This document shows, one piece after another, positions 5,267 through 8,888 of a DNA stretch of 8,888 bases. This stretch comes from Nautiliaceae bacterium (GTDB lineage Bacteria; Campylobacterota; Campylobacteria; Campylobacterales; Nautiliaceae). The position numbers and the translations under genes are program-made. Each line of letters begins with the position of its first letter. Position 1 is the first letter of the stretch. The stretch lies in the NCBI GenBank assembly GCA_027062985.1, contig JAMOSR010000046.1:1-8888 (forward strand), read 5' to 3'. The notes beneath the pieces are model-generated. The model had not been told where the DNA came from, ran no database searches, and saw nothing but the letters and a program-made list of their open reading frames with translations.

Positions 5267-6563
5267 GAAAAAAACGGTTTTTGAATGTTGTGAATGCGGT
5301 TATAAAAGCGCAAAATGGATGGGGAAATGCCCCGCCTGCGGCAGTTGGGAAAGTTTCATAGAAATTAAGGAAGAAAAAACCTCAACAAAAACTTCCTCTA
5401 CACCTTCAAAAGTATTAAAATTCGATGAAATAGAAAAAGAGGAAATAGAAAAATTCAGCTCAAACGACAGCGAATTAGATTTGGTTTTAGGAGGGGGGAT
5501 AGTACCGGGAAGCCTCGTTCTTATAGGAGGAAGCCCGGGTGTTGGAAAATCAACCTTAATGCTTAAACTTGCCGGAAACATAAATAAAAAAGTATTGTAC
5601 GTAGCCGGAGAGGAATCCCCGGGACAGATAAAATTAAGGGCCCAAAGACTTGGAATAAAAAACAAAAACCTTTTTTTAATGCCCGAAATAGTGGTTGAAA
5701 ATATAATAGAAGAGATAAAAAAAGGATATGACTTAGTAATTATCGACTCCATTCAAACAATATATTCTCAAGAAATCCAATCGGCTCCCGGAAGCGTTTC
5801 CCAGGTAAGAGAAGCGACATTTGAGCTTATGAGAATAGCCAAAGAAAACAAAATTCCTATTTTTATAATAGGGCATATAACCAAAGAGGGTTCAATAGCC
5901 GGTCCCAGGGTACTTGAACATATGGTGGATACCGTTTTGTATTTTGAAGGAGAAGCATCCAGAGAGCTAAGAATTTTAAGAGCCTTTAAAAACCGTTTCG
6001 GTTCCACCAGCGAAATAGGAATATTTGAAATGACAAAACAGGGACTTGTTAGCGCCAAAAACAAAAATTTTTTCAGTAAAAAAGCCCTCCCGGGAAGTGC
6101 GATTACCGTCATTTTAGAAGGAAGCCGTCCTATAGTCCTGGAAGTCCAGGCTCTGGTCAGCGAAAGCTACGGTGTACCTAAAAGAAGCGTAACGGGGTTT
6201 GATTTGCCAAGACTTAATATGATTCTGGCTCTTCTTGAAAAAAAATTAAATCTTCCTTTTAATCAATACGACGTATTCGTCAATGTTACCGGAGGTATAA
6301 AAATAAACGAACCGGCAGCTGATTTGGCTATTATAGCGGCAATAACAAGCAGTTTTAGAAACAGACCCATCAGTAAAGAAACGGTATTTTTAGGAGAAGT
6401 CAGTCTTGTTGGAGATATAAGAGACGTCCCCGGACTGGAACAAAGATTAAAAGAAGCCGCAAATTTAGGATTTAAAAAAGCGATAGTCCCTACAAAACCT
6501 CTTGAAGAACCTTTAAAATGCTATGAAGTCAAGGAAGTTGAAAAACTTATTGAGTGGATGTAG
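5259..6563 (+). CDS. radA: DNA repair protein RadA (Sms)
   Basis: RadA is a hexameric RecA-like ATPase that promotes branch migration during homologous recombination, repair and transformation. The 434-residue protein has the full family architecture. An N-terminal zinc finger uses C10, C13, C24 and C27 (CCECGYKS...CPACGSW). A RecA-like core has Walker A GSPGVGKST (91-99), Walker B LVIIDS (159-164) and the RadA signature KNRFG (244-248). A Lon-protease-like C-terminal domain (about 275-434) includes KINEPAADLAI (348-358) and lacks the protease's catalytic dyad, as usual. The start at 5259 gives the standard MAKKK-zinc-finger N terminus. No clear SD precedes it, so initiation probably depends on coupling with the preceding gene, which overlaps by 8 bp. 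Its 3' end overlaps the convergent J-domain gene by 17 bp. No key residue appears missing. Confidence 0.97.
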   Translation: MAKKKTVFECCECGYKSAKWMGKCPACGSWESFIEIKEEKTSTKTSSTPSKVLKFDEIEKEEIEKFSSNDSELDLVLGGGIVPGSLVLIGGSPGVGKSTLMLKLAGNINKKVLYVAGEESPGQIKLRAQRLGIKNKNLFLMPEIVVENIIEEIKKGYDLVIIDSIQTIYSQEIQSAPGSVSQVREATFELMRIAKENKIPIFIIGHITKEGSIAGPRVLEHMVDTVLYFEGEASRELRILRAFKNRFGSTSEIGIFEMTKQGLVSAKNKNFFSKKALPGSAITVILEGSRPIVLEVQALVSESYGVPKRSVTGFDLPRLNMILALLEKKLNLPFNQYDVFVNVTGGIKINEPAADLAIIAAITSSFRNRPISKETVFLGEVSLVGDIRDVPGLEQRLKEAANLGFKKAIVPTKPLEEPLKCYEVKEVEKLIEWM

Positions 6564-7368
6564 CCGTTTTTTGATGATAATACTCTTCTAAAAGCTCATA
6601 TGATTCTTTTACTCTCCTAAACTTTTTGTCATAAATTTTTTGGATAAGTTCAGGTTTGTTTCTGTGTAAATCCGGATGATATTTTTTAGCAAGCCTTCTG
6701 TATTCTTTTTTAATCTTATCAAACTCATAAATAGTGGAAGCCCCAAACAGCTCAAGGGCGTTTCTGATTTTATTAAGATACTCTTTTAAAGAACCTTCAA
6801 CGCTAAACGACGCTTTTTTTTCAAAATCGGCTTCGTTTACGTTAAATATTACTTTATATCCCATAATGGAAGTTTTTGAAATAAGAGCGCTTACTATACG
6901 CTGAGTTTCATTATTAAACGAAATAATCATTTTATATTCGTCCATATCCAGCAAATCAAATAAAAACAGCCCTTTTACGTAGTTATAAACTTTAGGATTT
7001 GGATTGGCAAAATCGATTTCAAACTCTTTTGAAGAAGTTTTTCTTATTGTTATATAAATAGCTTTTTCATCAAACGTAACCTGATGTTTTTTTATTTTTA
7101 TAACCACGTCTTTTTTGTAATTAAGCAGCAGTTTCTTATAAACAGTATCGTCTTTTTGATGTTTTCTGAAAAAATTTGCAAGGGTATTAATTAAAAGTTT
7201 ATGGTTTTTTACGTTTTCTTTATCAAAAAATATCTTATACTCGTTATCGTTTATCTCAAGTCTATTAAACGATAGCCTAATAAACTGTATAAAACCTTTT
7301 ATCTTAAAACGGCTGTCTATAACAACTTCTATGTTTTCGCCTATTTTTGCTTCAAGAATTCTCTCCAT
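6547..7368 (-). CDS. Protein with a C-terminal DnaJ (J) domain and an unrecognised N-terminal region
   Basis: This is a 273-residue co-chaperone-like protein. The J domain is at the extreme C terminus (about 202-266): helix II EYRRLAKKYHPDLH contains the essential HPD motif at 231-233, which stimulates DnaK ATPase in this family, and a helix resembling helix III follows (FRRVKESYELLEEYY). The first 200 residues match nothing I can name. They are charged, contain alternating beta-like stretches (DVVIKIKK, AIYITIRK, KVIFNV) and have no zinc finger, Gly/Phe linker or membrane segment. It is therefore not DnaJ or CbpA, but a type III J protein that presumably delivers a specific client to DnaK. 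Campylobacter species have comparable 'DnaJ-like' proteins (from memory). The start has GAGG (7373-7376) 4 bases upstream, and the gene overlaps the upstream UbiE-like gene by 17 bp. The C-terminal end overlaps radA by 17 bp in convergent orientation. Confidence 0.85.
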   Translation of the reverse strand: MERILEAKIGENIEVVIDSRFKIKGFIQFIRLSFNRLEINDNEYKIFFDKENVKNHKLLINTLANFFRKHQKDDTVYKKLLLNYKKDVVIKIKKHQVTFDEKAIYITIRKTSSKEFEIDFANPNPKVYNYVKGLFLFDLLDMDEYKMIISFNNETQRIVSALISKTSIMGYKVIFNVNEADFEKKASFSVEGSLKEYLNKIRNALELFGASTIYEFDKIKKEYRRLAKKYHPDLHRNKPELIQKIYDKKFRRVKESYELLEEYYHQKTATSTQ

Positions 7369-8083
7369 CTTTCCTCATTATTATCATTGTCGCTATTGGA
7401 AAAATAAGTTTTTGTTTTTTTATTATCTTATAATTTTTAAAATTTTTCAAAATATCCTCTTCTTTTAAAGAGTCTATACTTTTACCAAGCAATTTATATT
7501 CCTGTTTCATACCGGTAAAAATTCCTGCGATAAGAGGCACTATATTATTCATATACCATAAAATAAATTTAGCAAACAAAGAATCACTTTTTACCATTTC
7601 TACAATAGCAAAAATTCCTCCATTTTTCAAATTGGAATCTAAATTTTTAATACCTTTTTGTAAATCGTCAAAATTTCTAAGGGCCATAAATGCCGTTATT
7701 AAATCAACTTTTTCAGGAAGTTTTACATTTTCGGCAGTATTTTGAATTATAACAACCTCTTTTTCCCCTTTTTTCATTTTTATATGAGGACTCTCTTCAA
7801 ACACAACTTCGAAATCTTTTTTTTTATATCCCTTTTTTTCGAATTTTTCAACAATCACTTTTACCATTTCGCTGCTTGGCTCAACTAAATACATTTTATC
7901 AAAATCCATTGCCCTTGCCATCTCACCCGTAGCGCTTGCAACATCTAAAAGCATCCCGTTTTTTATATACTTTTTAATCCCTCTTTTAAACATCCACCTC
8001 CAAAGCTCTTCAATCCCAAAACTCACTATTTTAGTAGCAAGGTCGTATTTTTGTGCAAGTTTGTCGTATATTTTTATATCCAT
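7352..8083 (-). CDS. UbiE/MenG-like class I SAM-dependent methyltransferase
   Basis: The 243-residue protein follows the UbiE/MenG layout and length. It has an N-terminal YDKLAQKYD (6-14) and SFGIEELWRW (21-30), motif I LLDVASATGEMA (45-56) and the acidic strand VEPSSEMV (67-74). NTAENVKLP (115-123), FMALRNFDD (132-140), NGGIFAIVEM (154-163) and YKLLGKSID (196-204) follow, the last resembling the YxYLxxSI segment of UbiE. UbiE/MenG methylates demethylmenaquinone to menaquinone, the respiratory quinone of Campylobacterota. It is a divergent member: motif I reads ASATGE instead of the usual GTGD, and an extra charged stretch lies at about 88-110. It may be the menaquinone methyltransferase or a paralogue with another substrate. 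GAGGA (8090-8094) is 6 bases before the ATG. It starts 2 bp after the DNA methyltransferase stop and overlaps the J-domain gene by 17 bp, so the three are probably co-transcribed. Confidence 0.75.
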   Translation of the reverse strand: MDIKIYDKLAQKYDLATKIVSFGIEELWRWMFKRGIKKYIKNGMLLDVASATGEMARAMDFDKMYLVEPSSEMVKVIVEKFEKKGYKKKDFEVVFEESPHIKMKKGEKEVVIIQNTAENVKLPEKVDLITAFMALRNFDDLQKGIKNLDSNLKNGGIFAIVEMVKSDSLFAKFILWYMNNIVPLIAGIFTGMKQEYKLLGKSIDSLKEEDILKNFKNYKIIKKQKLIFPIATMIIMRKDGENS

Positions 8084-8085
8084 TT

Positions 8086-8886
8086 TTAATCCTCTTTCTT
8101 AAACACAAAAATATACTCATGTTTAAAAATATAATAATCACTGCTTAACGCCCTGTATCTCCAAATACCACCGCTTCCTAATTTTCCACGGTTACCTTCT
8201 ATATTTTTAACAACAATCCCTTTTAACTTTACATTAAAATTTCTTTTTATCATATCCATCGTATAAAACCCAAGAGGCAATACTTCGCTGTTTTTATACA
8301 CATTCCCTATAACCAACGTAAAATATCTGTCTTTTTCCAGAAAAGGCAAAAAATTTTTGCAAATTATTCTCATTTTATTTACAAACTCATTTATATTATT
8401 AATTTGGCTTAAATCTTCATCTTTATTAGTAAATTTAACAATATCCATATAAGGAGGGTGCATAATAATTAACTGAGCTTTTTGAGAATTAAATTTCTCA
8501 AGAGCCTTTTTTATATTTAATTCTACCGTTTCTTTATCAAGTGAATTAGCTAAAAAAATCTCATAATCTCTATAAATAAGATTATCTTTCATTTGATTTC
8601 TTACATATTCTACCATCTCTTCATTTATATCAAATCCAATATACTTACGATTAAGCCTTTCACACTCAAATAAAGTAGTCCCGCTTCCCATAAAAGGTTC
8701 GATTACTGTTTCTCCTTCTTTTGTATATCTTTTAATAAGCTGATACGGAATTTGGGGGATAAAATTTCCATGATAAATGTTTTTATGCTTTCCCGATTTA
8801 TCCCTCTCATTTATAAGCCACAAGCTGTCGGTATTGATATCACAGTTTTTCCAATCTTTTAAATCAAGGTCGTTAAATTTTGGCAT
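8086..8886 (-). CDS. Amino-group DNA methyltransferase (N6-adenine or N4-cytosine type)
   Basis: This 266-residue SAM-dependent DNA methyltransferase has a motif X-like segment NFIPQIPYQLIKRY (41-54) and motif I VIEPFMGSGTT (61-71, the FxGxG SAM site). Motif II RKYIGFDINEEMV (80-92) and catalytic motif IV IIMHPPY (140-146) follow. H replaces the usual D/N/S before PPY. VIGNV (192-196) and a C-terminal HEYIFVFKK (256-264) are also typical. The order X-I-II then IV is that of gamma-like (or circularly permuted beta) enzymes. Residues about 147-250 would hold any target recognition region; the sequence does not tell the target base or site. No restriction enzyme is visible, but one could lie beyond the right edge. 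The ATG is only 2 bases from the window end, so its ribosome-binding site is not visible and a longer N terminus cannot be excluded. It is probably the first visible gene of a three-gene leftward operon. Confidence 0.88.
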   Translation of the reverse strand: MPKFNDLDLKDWKNCDINTDSLWLINERDKSGKHKNIYHGNFIPQIPYQLIKRYTKEGETVIEPFMGSGTTLFECERLNRKYIGFDINEEMVEYVRNQMKDNLIYRDYEIFLANSLDKETVELNIKKALEKFNSQKAQLIIMHPPYMDIVKFTNKDEDLSQINNINEFVNKMRIICKNFLPFLEKDRYFTLVIGNVYKNSEVLPLGFYTMDMIKRNFNVKLKGIVVKNIEGNRGKLGSGGIWRYRALSSDYYIFKHEYIFVFKKED

Positions 8887-8888
8887 TA

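Noticed and set aside
5300..5752. Antisense open frame of 150 codons opposite radA
   Set aside because: Its composition (Ser/Phe/Pro rich) mirrors the complement of a Lys/Gly-rich gene. It has no domain, and radA is unambiguous.
5768..6112. Antisense open frame of 114 codons opposite radA
   Set aside because: Same reasoning: a shadow of the radA core with no motif or convincing start signal.
1..8888. Mobile elements, CRISPR arrays, tRNA/rRNA genes, riboswitches
   Set aside because: None were found by eye: there are no repeat-spacer arrays, transposase motifs, inverted terminal repeats or cloverleaf-like segments, and there is almost no non-coding space.

Overview
The window is an AT-rich, very tightly packed piece of bacterial chromosome in which almost every base is coding. 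The largest gap between predicted genes is the 39 bp between two divergent start codons. Gene content and order point to Campylobacterota (the former Epsilonproteobacteria): 5-formyltetrahydrofolate cyclo-ligase and RNase Y run divergently from a thioredoxin-like lipoprotein, ftsY and radA. From memory, Campylobacter jejuni has the same block (around Cj1205c-Cj1209). Lysine-rich proteins and heavy use of AAA, ATA and AGA codons suggest a Nautiliaceae-like (Nautilia/Caminibacter/Lebetimonas) lineage. That narrower placement is inference only.

Layout. (1) Positions 1-66 probably carry the 3' end of an upstream gene, followed by a YhcC-type radical SAM protein (59-1024, +). (2) A leftward operon follows: 5-FTHF cyclo-ligase (3696 to 3091), rny (3164 to 1605) and an MBL-fold glyoxalase-II-like hydrolase (1596 to 1015), whose 3' end overlaps that of the radical SAM gene. 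(3) A divergent promoter region (3697-3735) separates this from a rightward operon: thioredoxin-like lipoprotein (3736-4155), ftsY (4156-5028), an 81-residue two-TM membrane protein (5021-5266) and radA (5259-6563). (4) A second leftward operon comes in from the right edge: DNA methyltransferase (8886 to 8086), UbiE/MenG-like methyltransferase (8083 to 7352) and a protein with a C-terminal J domain (7368 to 6547). It converges on radA with a 17-bp overlap.

Most of the genes are core housekeeping: one-carbon metabolism, RNA decay, SRP-dependent membrane targeting, recombination and quinone-type methylation. Neighbouring genes abut or overlap, so translational coupling is likely in all three operons. 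I see no tRNA, rRNA, CRISPR array, insertion sequence, phage gene or convincing intrinsic terminator.

I do not see strong evidence for a new multi-gene system. The points most worth a second look are: the cyclo-ligase reading frame that runs 74 bp into rny, with stop codons in both alternative frames just before the rny ribosome-binding site; the small membrane protein embedded between ftsY and radA; the lipoprotein whose thioredoxin-like domain keeps only one cysteine at the expected active site; and the DNA methyltransferase / UbiE-like / J-domain operon.
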